DNA from: Sphingomonadales bacterium
Lineage (GTDB): Bacteria; Pseudomonadota; Alphaproteobacteria; Sphingomonadales; Sphingomonadaceae
DNA length: 37,884 nt
Assembly (NCBI GenBank): GCA_013297725.1
Contig: JAAFIB010000021.1
Span: forward strand, 1 to 37,884
Direction of reading: 5' to 3'
The notes beneath the pieces were generated by a model that was given only the letters and a program-made list of their open reading frames with translations, was not told the origin of the DNA and ran no database searches. The position numbers and the translations under genes were made by a program. Of this stretch, positions 27,260 through 35,294 are shown piece by piece (positions within the stretch are counted from its first letter, which is position 1; every line of letters begins with the position of its first letter).

Positions 27260-29077
27260 ATGAAACAAAAAAGGCTTTCACCTGTGTGTGGTCAATGCCA
27301 TGCCCCGGCGATGGCGAATATGATGTCACAAGCTATACGGCCGAGCGGGATTTACGGGCTGTTCAACCTCGACGGCGCGCCTGTTGAGGCCAGGGATACC
27401 GAATTGCTTGGGCTGCCAAGAACAACAGAGGCAAGATCATGGCTGGTCGCCGGGCATGATCCACGACTGCCATTTGCCGTTTCCGATAACGAAAGTCCGC
27501 TAGGATTCACAGTGTTGGTCGGTGAAGTAGAGGAAGCCGGGACACTGGCCGCTTCTTTGGGTCTGCCGAATAATAGCAGCCCTGCTGCCCTTGCCGAAGC
27601 CGCTTTGATGCGTTTTGGCGGCGAACTACCCTCAGTCCTTATAGGTGAGTGGTCGTTATTACATAGGGCATCAAATGGCACGCTTACATTGATGCTGTCT
27701 GCGGCAAAGCGTGATCGCTTGCACTATACTATTCGGGGCAACCGGGTTGCAGTTGCTTCGAATCTGTTTGCATTGGCTGGGCTCGACTGGGTCAACAATA
27801 CAGTTGATGAGGCGGGCCTGCTGTTTCCGATGGGCCGTGCTGCTGTACGCGCCGGACGCGGTGATTCAACAATGCTTAAATCTGTATATCAACTTAGCGC
27901 GGGCTCTACTGCGATTATCCAGCTAGATGGTTCTGTTACAAAAACTACTGCGCATACTCTAGTCGAACAACCGCGGTGGCATGGCAGTTACGCAGATGCT
28001 GTGGTGGAAACAAAGGCTTTGATGCGCCACATCATGCGGACAAAGCTAGCACGCCACAGCAAAGTCGCATCCATGCTTAGTGGTGGGCTTGATTCATCAT
28101 TGCTGACCTGGCTGTGTTCGGAATCAGGCACAGACTTACTCGCTCTGACATCTGTTTCCCCACCGGATAGCGGAATTGCCGACGAAGCGCACTTTGCAGA
28201 CAGTGTTGCCAGAACATTAGGAATAGCAAGCCAGCATGTCTTCCCTGATTTTGATAACAACATCTATCGTCCCAAAGATGCCATATTAACCGGAGGTAGC
28301 GGACCTATTTTATCGAACCGCCACTGTTTGACTGATACATTTCAGTCTGCCGCACGTGCAGCGGGCGCAACGCTTATTGTTGATGGAACTTACGGCGAAA
28401 TGAGCATCACTGCGCGACTGCCAAAGCCCAGCCCATTGCGCCAGTTGCGCACATTTGCACGGCATATGCTGAGTGCCAATCCGTTTGTTCAACGCAGCAC
28501 GGTTGAAACGACACCTTTTCATGTCCGACTGGCGCCTCACCGCTTGGCTAAACTACCAGAGCAGATCTTGGCTGCCTGTTCAGATGTATCGGTCAGCGCC
28601 GTTTCGATGAACCCTAATGGCTTATTTGGTTATATGAAAGGCAGCGAAAAAGCGCTGACATTGCAGAATGAATTTTATCCAGGGGCAATTCGCGTGACGC
28701 ACCCCTATCGCGACATCCGGCTGCTGCGGCTTTTTGCCGGATTCCCTATACAGATGTTGACTGAAAATGGTGCAGATCGAGGCATTGGCCGTGCCATGAT
28801 GGATGGGCATTTGCCCGATATGATCCGTTTACGTAACAGCGGCATGCCCGCGTCACCCGATCACCTTCCTCGGCTCAAACGCCAAGCAAGTGCCGCCCGG
28901 CAGCGTATTCCCCTATTCCGCAAAGCCGAGCTTGATGATTGGTTGGATTTAGATTGGCTTGATCTGGCTTTGGAAAGCGTAGCTGCGCGCGGCCCGACAA
29001 ATCATAGTGAGGCCAATGAGGTGCAGTTAACGGCAATCGCAGCAGAATTTTTGCTTTGGTGGCGATCACAAAACTGA
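27260..29077 (+). CDS. lasso peptide cyclase (asparagine-synthetase-like, C protein)
   Basis: Predicted to activate an Asp side chain of the core with ATP and close the isopeptide ring onto the new N-terminus. An N-terminal glutaminase-like domain (SGIYGLFNLDG, about 29-39; RDRLHYTI) lacks the catalytic N-terminal cysteine of true asparagine synthetase, as lasso cyclases do. The synthetase domain holds the pyrophosphate loop SGGLDSS at 274-280, then SDIRLLR-like C-terminal segments (HPYRDIRLLRLFAGFP). Length 605 aa is normal. The ATG at 27260 is used, though M18, M21 or M22 would give a start nearer the family's usual N-terminus. Its stop lies 2 bp from the stop of the convergent second oxygenase gene. 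Confidence 0.88.
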   Translation: MKQKRLSPVCGQCHAPAMANMMSQAIRPSGIYGLFNLDGAPVEARDTELLGLPRTTEARSWLVAGHDPRLPFAVSDNESPLGFTVLVGEVEEAGTLAASLGLPNNSSPAALAEAALMRFGGELPSVLIGEWSLLHRASNGTLTLMLSAAKRDRLHYTIRGNRVAVASNLFALAGLDWVNNTVDEAGLLFPMGRAAVRAGRGDSTMLKSVYQLSAGSTAIIQLDGSVTKTTAHTLVEQPRWHGSYADAVVETKALMRHIMRTKLARHSKVASMLSGGLDSSLLTWLCSESGTDLLALTSVSPPDSGIADEAHFADSVARTLGIASQHVFPDFDNNIYRPKDAILTGGSGPILSNRHCLTDTFQSAARAAGATLIVDGTYGEMSITARLPKPSPLRQLRTFARHMLSANPFVQRSTVETTPFHVRLAPHRLAKLPEQILAACSDVSVSAVSMNPNGLFGYMKGSEKALTLQNEFYPGAIRVTHPYRDIRLLRLFAGFPIQMLTENGADRGIGRAMMDGHLPDMIRLRNSGMPASPDHLPRLKRQASAARQRIPLFRKAELDDWLDLDWLDLALESVAARGPTNHSEANEVQLTAIAAEFLLWWRSQN

Positions 29078-29079
29078 TG

Positions 29080-30285
29080 CTAAGCTGGGCAAATATCAAA
29101 GGCGATGCACATCCGGCGACCCTCTGCATTATGCGGAAACGTGCGATGATAAACATGGGATGGAAATAGAGTTAGTAACCCAGGTTTTGGTCGAACCAGT
29201 GTTTGTCCAAAATTGTGCGCTGCAACCTCGCCGATTAGCCCTGAGGGAAGCCCGAATGCTAAACAGCCAGCTTCCCCATCGCCATTCGTCACCGCATCAG
29301 GTACTTCGACATAATAGCCGCCGCTCATCCAACCTTGCGGATGCATATGCCATTGTTCATAGCCATGGCCTTCTGTAATGACACACCAGCTTCGCAATAT
29401 TGCCGATTGTGGACGGACATCGGTCCAAAAATGATCATGTTTCGCACATGTCCCTGCATGACGTTCAGCCAAGCTCGCAATTTCAGCGAGTAAGGCTCTG
29501 ACTGCGGGGGTGGTCCCGGTTGCGGGATGCTCAACGCGCCACGTCTTTTCAGACGCTGTGCCATAGCGTTCAAAACGTATGCTGGAATTAGTGTTGATTT
29601 CGGAAACAAGAGCAGCATTGAAGGTCGCAAGATCAGACCAACCGGCTGGAGTTTCAATCAAACCTTCATAGATGAAACTTGCATAGCAAGCCAGTTGCTG
29701 TGCCGATTTATAATCTCCAGACGCGGCAAAGGCCATCGTGCGAGCAGCCAAAAGTCTGGAATGCCCGATCCCATTTTGTTTTAGATCGTCGGTCAGCTTG
29801 ATAACCTGCAGAGGTTTGTTTTGACGAAACAATTCCATTGCAAGGCGTTTGAAGGCAGCGACATTAGAGATATCCAACTCAAGCGCTTTACGTAAAAAAG
29901 AAAGTGCCTTTTCAGTATCGTTTCGGCGCAAATGTGCCTTAGCCAATTCTGCCAGCAGATAGGATTTTTGCGTTTCATTCAATTCAAGCGACAAGGCCCT
30001 TTCGGCAACTTGCAACGCCATTAAAGTATCGCCGGCTTCGTTGCGGGCAAAATAAGCTGCGATCAACGCTGTTTGTACGCCGTAATCATCGCCAAGCGGG
30101 GCGTGCGCAGTTAACATTTTAATACTGTCAGAAAACATATCTAACGAGTTTAGCAACCGTGCAAGGCGCATTCTGAGTTGGGTCGAAGCTGGATTTTGGG
30201 CAACAGCTCCGCGCAAAAGCTCAAGTTCTGTTGACGGCGTAAGCTCTCTAGACGGCTCAATCTTGATGTTTACATGACGCGTCAT
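29080..30285 (-). CDS. TPR protein with 2OG-Fe(II) oxygenase domain, copy 2
   Basis: A 401-aa paralogue of the oxygenase at 25058-26257. TPR-like repeats at about 20-200 (LLAELAKAHLRRNDTEKALS, FLRKALELDISNVAAFKRLA) are followed by the oxygenase domain with RYGTASEKTWRVEHP, WHMHPQGWMSGGYYVEVP (H313, H315), FPSHVYHRTFPH (H380) and RRMCIAFDI (R391). All candidate metal and cosubstrate residues are kept, so both copies look active. It is divergent from the precursor gene with about 160 bp of shared control region, so it may be co-regulated with the peptide. Two copies suggest two hydroxylation sites or a division of substrate, which is inference. Confidence 0.83.
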   Translation of the reverse strand: MTRHVNIKIEPSRELTPSTELELLRGAVAQNPASTQLRMRLARLLNSLDMFSDSIKMLTAHAPLGDDYGVQTALIAAYFARNEAGDTLMALQVAERALSLELNETQKSYLLAELAKAHLRRNDTEKALSFLRKALELDISNVAAFKRLAMELFRQNKPLQVIKLTDDLKQNGIGHSRLLAARTMAFAASGDYKSAQQLACYASFIYEGLIETPAGWSDLATFNAALVSEINTNSSIRFERYGTASEKTWRVEHPATGTTPAVRALLAEIASLAERHAGTCAKHDHFWTDVRPQSAILRSWCVITEGHGYEQWHMHPQGWMSGGYYVEVPDAVTNGDGEAGCLAFGLPSGLIGEVAAHNFGQTLVRPKPGLLTLFPSHVYHRTFPHNAEGRRMCIAFDICPA

Positions 30286-30395
30286 CCCGCATTGATTTAC
30301 ACATCGCAGGGCGGCGGTCTACGGAAATGATTGAACATGTTGCAGCGACGTCGCCGACAATTTTTGCCGAGACATAACCATATTATTACCTTATG

Positions 30396-30418
30396 ACACG
30401 CGCAGAATGCACACGCGC
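30396..30418. promoter_or_regulatory. paired direct repeat ACACGCGC before the precursor gene (possible operator)
   Basis: ACACGCGC occurs at 30396-30403 and 30411-30418, 15 bp apart. The second copy is the core of a small palindrome GCACACGCGCTGTGC (30409-30423). The pair sits 30-52 bp before the precursor ATG in the divergent control region, where a regulator could act. No regulator gene is in the locus. Confidence 0.4.
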
Positions 30419-30447
30419 TGTGCGTAGATTTATGTAAGAGTGGATAT

Positions 30448-30582
30448 ATGTCGGAAGTTGTAAAACGCGAAACCTGGATCGAGCCAGAAATCCGTGAACT
30501 GGATGTTCAAGAAACCAATGCAGACGAAGGCACAGGTGCTGACGTTGGCGGTGATCCTTTTCCGGATTGCCAGCGATCCTAA
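30448..30582 (+). CDS. lasso peptide precursor, paeninodin-like (44 aa)
   Basis: Leader MSEVVKRETWIEPEIRELDV then QETN (1-24); predicted core ADEGTGADVGGDPFPDCQRS (25-44). The leader has W10-x2-P13-x-I15-x2-L18-D19-V20-x2-T23, the recognition pattern bound by PqqD-like B1 proteins, with Thr at -2 of the cut. The core would start at Ala25 (Ala1), with Asp32 at position 8 as ring acceptor, a 12-residue tail with Pro-Phe-Pro, one Cys (position 17), and a C-terminal Ser, the residue phosphorylated in paeninodin. AAGAG lies seven bases before the ATG. The gene stands between the oxygenase and the ABC exporter. The family is clear; the exact ring is an inference. Confidence 0.85.
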   Translation: MSEVVKRETWIEPEIRELDVQETNADEGTGADVGGDPFPDCQRS

Positions 30583-30890
30583 AGTTAGAGCAGCAGGGAT
30601 AGGTTGAAGCTAGCTGCGGGCCGAATCATATTCCAAGTTTTATTCGTCAGTTGCAAATCTGCCATTCAAGCCAGCAGAATGTTTCAGGCATCGTATTTGA
30701 AATGCGCGACTGCGCGGTGTCACTTTGAATGCGGGCCTTGTGAATGCGGGCTGTGTATCTCTGTCGATTGGCCGCGGTTCAACTCTTGCATCGGCCAACG
30801 GAAAATCCGATTTGACACTTCTTACTCTATCGTTCTTGCTTTCGGATCGCCGATAGAGAACTTGGTTGCAGCGCCACGGAGCTTGAAAAT
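30583..30890. other. gap between precursor and exporter genes
   Basis: These 308 bases contain a 96-codon TTG-started frame (30604-30894) with seven cysteines (FECGPCECGLC) but no ribosome site or recognised family; I do not call it. A direct repeat TGAATGCGGGC at 30726-30736 and 30741-30751 (15-bp period) produces part of that Cys pattern. No strong terminator follows the precursor, so read-through into the exporter is possible. Confidence 0.5.
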
Positions 30891-32618
30891 TTGACTGATA
30901 ACCAAGGTCCAGTGCACTCCAGTAAGGCAACGATGCGCGACCTAATGCGTAGGATGCCGCCGGGGCAATTGGTTTTGCTAGCCCTGCTGATGACGGCAGT
31001 TGCAATGACCGACGGTATTGGCATCGTTATGCTGGTTCCACTTTTAACCGCTATGAACGCGGGCAATTTAGGCGGCATCGCTAAGGATGCGTTAGGCCAG
31101 CTTGGACTGCCCAATAGCCTTACCCTATTGCTCGTTATGTTCGTCTTGTTGGTTGTGATCCGAACGTCGCTCGTTTTTACGCTGGGCCAAATGAGGGCAA
31201 AGTTGCAGCACCAGCTTGTCGATCGTTTACGGCAGCAATGCTACAAAGGGCTTTTGGCTGCGGAATGGCGGTGGTTATCAAACCAGCGCGCGGCCGATCA
31301 TAATGCCATTTTGACAATTAATGTAGCGTCGGTTGGGGTTGGCTTTGACCAGATGATCAACTTGTCAGCCAGCGCATTGATGCTTTCTGCTTATGTGATT
31401 GCAGCATTATATTTGTCATGGCCCACAACAGCGATAGCCATCGGGTTAGGTGCTATCACCTTGTTGTTCATGAAGAGATTCCGTGGCCGTGCGACGATTT
31501 TTGGTGGCGTTTTAAACAACGCCAATCGTGATCTGCACCGTCATGTGCAGCAAGGCTTGTCATCGATCAGATTGGCCAAGATTTTTGGCAAAGAAGCTCT
31601 GCTTGACTCAGGGTTCGCTGCAGCTATCGAAGCCGTCCGCGAGACCAAAATGTCGTATTCACGCGACGCTGCAGCAGGACATGCCATCATCCAAGTCGGC
31701 GCTTCCGTCTTGCTCGCGATCTTGACCTATGTGGCCGTAGTGCTTTGGCAAATGCCCTTGACAGTCTTGCTGCCGCTTTTGCTGGTCTTCATCCGGCTAG
31801 CACCGATGCTGGCCGCGATCCAGCAAGGATGGAATCATGCTCTTCATGCTTTGCCCACGTTGCAAGAGGTTAACGCGCTAATTGACGAGGCGGAGAGAAA
31901 TGCCGAGCCCATGGCCGCCGCGCAGATACTTAATCTGGAACAGGCGATCACTTTTTCCGACGTCTCCTTTGTCTATTCTGCGCGTGAAATACCGTCATTG
32001 CGGAATGTCACAGTCTCGATCCCAGCCAACACTACCGCGGTAGTCTTTGGCGAATCCGGATCAGGGAAAAGCACATTTGCCGATTTAGTCATGGGCTTGC
32101 TGCAACCCGATTCCGGCTCCATTCGGATTGATGACACCCCATTAGAGGGTGCATATCGCAGAGCTTGGCGAGACAGGGTCGCCTATGTTGAACAGTCACC
32201 GGTGTTGTTGCACGATAGCATCCGCTCAAATCTGTTATGGGGCAAAGCAGACGCGACTGATGCTGAACTCGTTGACGCACTGAAACAAGCATCTGCCGAA
32301 TTTGTTTTGTCTCAGTCCGGCGGCCTTGATTCGATGGTCGGCGATGGCGGAATGCGGCTATCCGGCGGTGAGCGGCAACGCATCACTTTGGCGCGCGCGT
32401 TACTGCGGCGCCCCGCCTTGCTGATTCTTGATGAAGCCACCAGCGCGCTCGATCCTGAAAATGCTGCGGCGGTGCGAAGGGCCGTGGCAGCTCTTCATGG
32501 CAGCATGACGATCATCCTGATTGGACATCAATTGTCTATGCGCGATGGTTGCGACCAAATCATCGAATTGGATAATGGCAGTGTAGTAGAAAGGTCGATG
32601 TCCGCACCCCAAAACTAA
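30891..32618 (+). CDS. ABC transporter, fused permease-ATPase (lasso peptide exporter, D protein)
   Basis: A 575-aa half-transporter of the inner membrane, working as a homodimer. The N-terminal TM domain has about six helices (LVLLALLMTAVAMTDGIGIV, LTLLLVMFVLLVVIRTSLVF, ASVLLAILTYVAVVLW). The ATPase domain carries Walker A GESGSGKS (387-394), signature LSGGERQR (490-497) and Walker B LLILDEATSALD. No N-terminal C39 peptidase is present, as expected because B2 removes the leader. It probably exports the finished lasso peptide to the periplasm and so gives self-immunity. The TTG start (GGAG nine bases upstream) is likely; an ATG at 30933 is the alternative. Its stop overlaps that of the convergent B2 gene by 4 bp. 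Confidence 0.88.
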   Translation: MTDNQGPVHSSKATMRDLMRRMPPGQLVLLALLMTAVAMTDGIGIVMLVPLLTAMNAGNLGGIAKDALGQLGLPNSLTLLLVMFVLLVVIRTSLVFTLGQMRAKLQHQLVDRLRQQCYKGLLAAEWRWLSNQRAADHNAILTINVASVGVGFDQMINLSASALMLSAYVIAALYLSWPTTAIAIGLGAITLLFMKRFRGRATIFGGVLNNANRDLHRHVQQGLSSIRLAKIFGKEALLDSGFAAAIEAVRETKMSYSRDAAAGHAIIQVGASVLLAILTYVAVVLWQMPLTVLLPLLLVFIRLAPMLAAIQQGWNHALHALPTLQEVNALIDEAERNAEPMAAAQILNLEQAITFSDVSFVYSAREIPSLRNVTVSIPANTTAVVFGESGSGKSTFADLVMGLLQPDSGSIRIDDTPLEGAYRRAWRDRVAYVEQSPVLLHDSIRSNLLWGKADATDAELVDALKQASAEFVLSQSGGLDSMVGDGGMRLSGGERQRITLARALLRRPALLILDEATSALDPENAAAVRRAVAALHGSMTIILIGHQLSMRDGCDQIIELDNGSVVERSMSAPQN

Positions 32619-33037
32619 AAGCGGACTACCTCTTCAAACTTCCCCATTTCGCCTTTGCCTGTGACCACAACCGATCCGGCGACCAACCACGCGTGTGCCA
32701 GTATGGCCGTTTCCGCCGGATTTACGCCTAAAGACAACTCGGAGCTATATCCACGGCGCGACAATGCCTTTTTACCTGCAATACCGCAGATCAAGCACTT
32801 TGAACGCTTTGGCAGTATAAACGACACCAAATCAATAATGCGGCGAATATCGCGTGCCAATTGCACTGGGGGGGTAAGAGCAAGAGGATCGTTCTTCAAC
32901 CCCGCGCTATAGCGTTTAAATGTTACAAATCGAACCGTCCACGCCGCCAACGCAATTTGGACGAGCAGCTCCAGCCCCAGAAATATAAGCCGGATTATTC
33001 GAATGCTCTTGCGCAGGATTTCTGGTTGGCCATTCAT
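32615..33037 (-). CDS. lasso peptide leader peptidase B2 (transglutaminase-like)
   Basis: A 140-aa protein of the Transglut_core3 (PF13471) B2 family, expected to cut the leader after Asn24. A hydrophobic N-terminal helix (IRLIFLGLELLVQIALAAW, about 14-33) may tether it to the membrane. The catalytic part shows KCLICGIAGKKALSRRGYSS (Cys81 the likely nucleophile, Cys84 next to it), LSLGVNP and AHAWLVAGSVVVTGKGE (His115). The residue after HAWL is Val where family members I recall have Glu, and no Asp follows, so the third catalytic residue is uncertain. It is on the opposite strand from B1 (PqqD-like) and both neighbours, giving it its own promoter in the 105-bp gap before the first kinase gene. 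Confidence 0.85.
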   Translation of the reverse strand: MNGQPEILRKSIRIIRLIFLGLELLVQIALAAWTVRFVTFKRYSAGLKNDPLALTPPVQLARDIRRIIDLVSFILPKRSKCLICGIAGKKALSRRGYSSELSLGVNPAETAILAHAWLVAGSVVVTGKGEMGKFEEVVRF

Positions 33038-33142
33038 AAGGGGTTCTTAGCCAGATTTTAGAGTAGCAGGAAGTGTCACGGTGAGAACCGTAACAACAGC
33101 TTACTCGACAATCGCTTTTTGACCAGCGATAGGAGCCGGGTC

Positions 33143-34021
33143 ATGACAGCACTTTCAGGCTATCGCGCTTACGGGCTGAATATCGCATCGGAATTCGAAA
33201 TTCCCGGTGGGATTCGGTCTGAGCAGCTGGTGCATGATGCAGACATTATCATTCGCCGTGGCATCGCAGCCATTGGCATAGCGGATGCAGTAAATGGTCC
33301 TTATACCCGCAATGGCAGCGCGTTGCTGTTCGATGCCACTGGCGTTGCGCGCTATTTTGCGCCGTCACCAGACCAGCTTTTGGTTGAGCCTTATCAAGGC
33401 TCAGACTCCCGCGAAGTTTGCGAACTGCTAATAGCAACAGCTCTACCAATGCTGATGTGGATGCGTGGCGGCATCGTTTTGCATGCTGCGGGAATAGCGC
33501 CAGTAGGAAGGAATGAAGCCATCGCGATTGCTGGGCCAACTGGTATCGGCAAATCCACCTTAGCCGCAGGTTTAATGCAATCCGGGGCAAAATTGGTTGG
33601 CGACGATAGTCTGTGCCTGACAATGCGCGACAACGAACCGGTTGTCAGCGGGCTTTCGGCGATGTTGTTCCAATCAAATGGTCCCAACAGTCTACGAACC
33701 GCGACAGAAATTCCACTGGACTTACAAGTGGACAATACCCGTTTAAGCGCGCTTGTCATACTTCGTATCACCGATGGAGAAGCGCCAAAAGCGCAACGAA
33801 GATTACAGAGCGCAGAAGCAATTGAAGCAATTTTGCAGAACCGGCATCGACCGAAAATTCCGGCGATATTGGGGCTGGAAGCTGCTGTATTCCAGCAATG
33901 CATATTGCATTGTCGCACTTTGCCGATATACGAACTCACGATGAAACGTGGCGACATAGCTGGCTCGCAGCAGCATATTGCCTCGATATTCTCTGATCAT
34001 TTCAGGAGTGTGCGACAATGA
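33143..34021 (+). CDS. HPr-kinase-like protein 1 (lasso peptide kinase candidate)
   Basis: A 292-aa HprK/PadeK-type P-loop kinase. Family features: LHAAGI (H114), Walker A GPTGIGKSTLA (131-141), LVGDDSLCL (152-159) with the acidic pair, and a C-terminal helical part ending HFRSVRQ. It differs from the second kinase by lacking the PGxPxIRLF segment after the acidic pair (it reads SGLSAMLFQSNG instead). It may therefore be inactive, regulatory, or have a different acceptor. The ATG at 33143 has AGGAG eight bases upstream; a TTG at 33119 is open but poor. It opens an operon with B1 and kinase 2, each joined by 4-bp ATGA overlaps. Confidence 0.78.
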   Translation: MTALSGYRAYGLNIASEFEIPGGIRSEQLVHDADIIIRRGIAAIGIADAVNGPYTRNGSALLFDATGVARYFAPSPDQLLVEPYQGSDSREVCELLIATALPMLMWMRGGIVLHAAGIAPVGRNEAIAIAGPTGIGKSTLAAGLMQSGAKLVGDDSLCLTMRDNEPVVSGLSAMLFQSNGPNSLRTATEIPLDLQVDNTRLSALVILRITDGEAPKAQRRLQSAEAIEAILQNRHRPKIPAILGLEAAVFQQCILHCRTLPIYELTMKRGDIAGSQQHIASIFSDHFRSVRQ

Positions 34022-34290
34022 ATGCGACAACATGGCAGCGCAGTGACCATTGGGTCGGGACTCAGATCGACGATGCCTTTGTTATGCTGGATTTCGAAAG
34101 CGGCATTTATGTATCGCTAAACAAAACCGCGACCGACGTTTGGAATGCTCTTGAACAACCGTGCAGCACGGAAAACATCGTTGGTGTTTTAACTGAACGG
34201 TACGACGTGAGCGACGAACAATGTGCAGCGGCGGTCGATCGTGTTTTGTCGGATTTTCAGGCAAAGAAGCTTATCCAGCCAGTTGAATGA
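34018..34290 (+). CDS. lasso peptide leader-binding protein B1 (PqqD-like RRE)
   Basis: A 90-aa stand-alone RiPP recognition element. The PqqD fold is visible: strands DAFVMLDFESGIYVSLNKTA, then ATDVWNALEQPCSTENIVGV, LTERYDV and CAAAVDRVLSDFQAKKLIQP. It binds the W..P.I..LDV part of the leader and delivers the precursor to B2 and the cyclase. It lies between the two kinase genes and overlaps both by 4 bp, suggesting fixed stoichiometry of the three proteins and perhaps that the kinases use it for substrate recognition. Confidence 0.9.
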   Translation: MNATTWQRSDHWVGTQIDDAFVMLDFESGIYVSLNKTATDVWNALEQPCSTENIVGVLTERYDVSDEQCAAAVDRVLSDFQAKKLIQPVE

Positions 34291-35198
34291 ATTCAGAACC
34301 TCTGCACTATCAGGCGCGATCCTTTGGTCTGTTGTGGCAGTCTGATATTAAGATAGAACATTTTGCAGACGCATTTGGTAGTGACAGCAACGCTGACATT
34401 ATCGTCAGCGAAACGAACCATTTGATTGAGCGCCAACCGATCCACAGCATCAATCGCGGTATTATTTATGCCGATGGCTTCCGGTTCACTTGGAACGATA
34501 TCGCAACGTTCGATATGTTTGATGGCAACCGCGTCGAATATTGTCCGGGTGCAAATTGGACGGGCGATTTGCCATGGCCATTTTATAGCACCGTGACCGC
34601 ATTGTTGCTGGCGTGGCGCGGATGCATACCCTTTCATGGCTCTGCAATCTCCGTAGACGGCCAAAGCGTCTTGATTTGCGGAGAAAGCGGTGCCGGCAAA
34701 TCATCCCTGACGGCAGCGTTGATTTCACAAGGGGCACAGTTCATCTCTGACGATCTGTCTGTTGTGGTTCCGGATAAAGCGCAGTCTTGTTTTAACTTGG
34801 TCCCGGGACGTCCTGGAATCCGTCTTTTCCCGGCAGTAGGGCAGTGGTTTTTTAGCAATGATGTGCATCCGCTGCATGACGATCCAAGAGACAAGGTTAT
34901 TGCGGTTCCGCAAAGTTACATCGATGGGAATGCTGTTCCACTTCGTCATGTGGTTTTTCTATCCAGTTCGGAAAATGCACTGTCCGAAATCGACCGGTTC
35001 ATTCGGCTGCGAAAGCAATTATTTCGTCCAAATTGGCTAGACAAGCTTCCCGGCATTGCCGCAATCCGTGTGGCGGTGCGCGATATATCGGTGTCTGCGC
35101 ACGTTAGTATTGAACCCGTAATTGGTGAAACAAATCAAGCTGGTTTGCGGGCACGCGCACAGGCGATCATCGATAGGGTGCAAAGCGTGGCCGTTTAG
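34287..35198 (+). CDS. HPr-kinase-like protein 2 (PadeK-like lasso peptide kinase)
   Basis: A 303-aa kinase with all expected landmarks: PFHGSAI (115-121, H117), Walker A CGESGAGKSSL (131-141), ISDDLSVV (153-160) and LVPGRPGIRLFPAVGQ (171-186), the last a segment typical of HprK-like lasso kinases. In the paeninodin system the homologue phosphorylates the C-terminal Ser of the precursor. The precursor here also ends in Ser, so this is the better candidate for that reaction. It follows B1 with a 4-bp overlap and ends the kinase-B1-kinase operon, 96 bp before the TonB receptor gene. Confidence 0.82.
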   Translation: MNSEPLHYQARSFGLLWQSDIKIEHFADAFGSDSNADIIVSETNHLIERQPIHSINRGIIYADGFRFTWNDIATFDMFDGNRVEYCPGANWTGDLPWPFYSTVTALLLAWRGCIPFHGSAISVDGQSVLICGESGAGKSSLTAALISQGAQFISDDLSVVVPDKAQSCFNLVPGRPGIRLFPAVGQWFFSNDVHPLHDDPRDKVIAVPQSYIDGNAVPLRHVVFLSSSENALSEIDRFIRLRKQLFRPNWLDKLPGIAAIRVAVRDISVSAHVSIEPVIGETNQAGLRARAQAIIDRVQSVAV

Positions 35199-35294
35199 GC
35201 CATTCGTCGAACCCTGTGCCACTTTATCGAACACAACTTCTGTCATTCGCCCTTTTGCGTAGGCAAAACACAATAAGTATATCGGGGAGGTGGC

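Noticed and set aside
30529-30579. Alternative core beginning at Gly28 with a Gly1-Asp9 ring
   Set aside because: It gives a valid ring size but loses the Thr at -2 and the LDV..T spacing that fits the Ala25 start; kept only as a fallback.
30604-30894. 96-codon Cys-rich frame between precursor and exporter, considered as a second precursor or extra lasso gene
   Set aside because: TTG start without ribosome site, no leader motif, no recognised family, and part of its Cys pattern comes from a simple direct repeat.
35252-35280. TTGCGT-17-TATATC promoter-like pair before the TonB receptor gene
   Set aside because: The -10 abuts the ribosome site, so transcription would start at or inside the start codon; probably chance.
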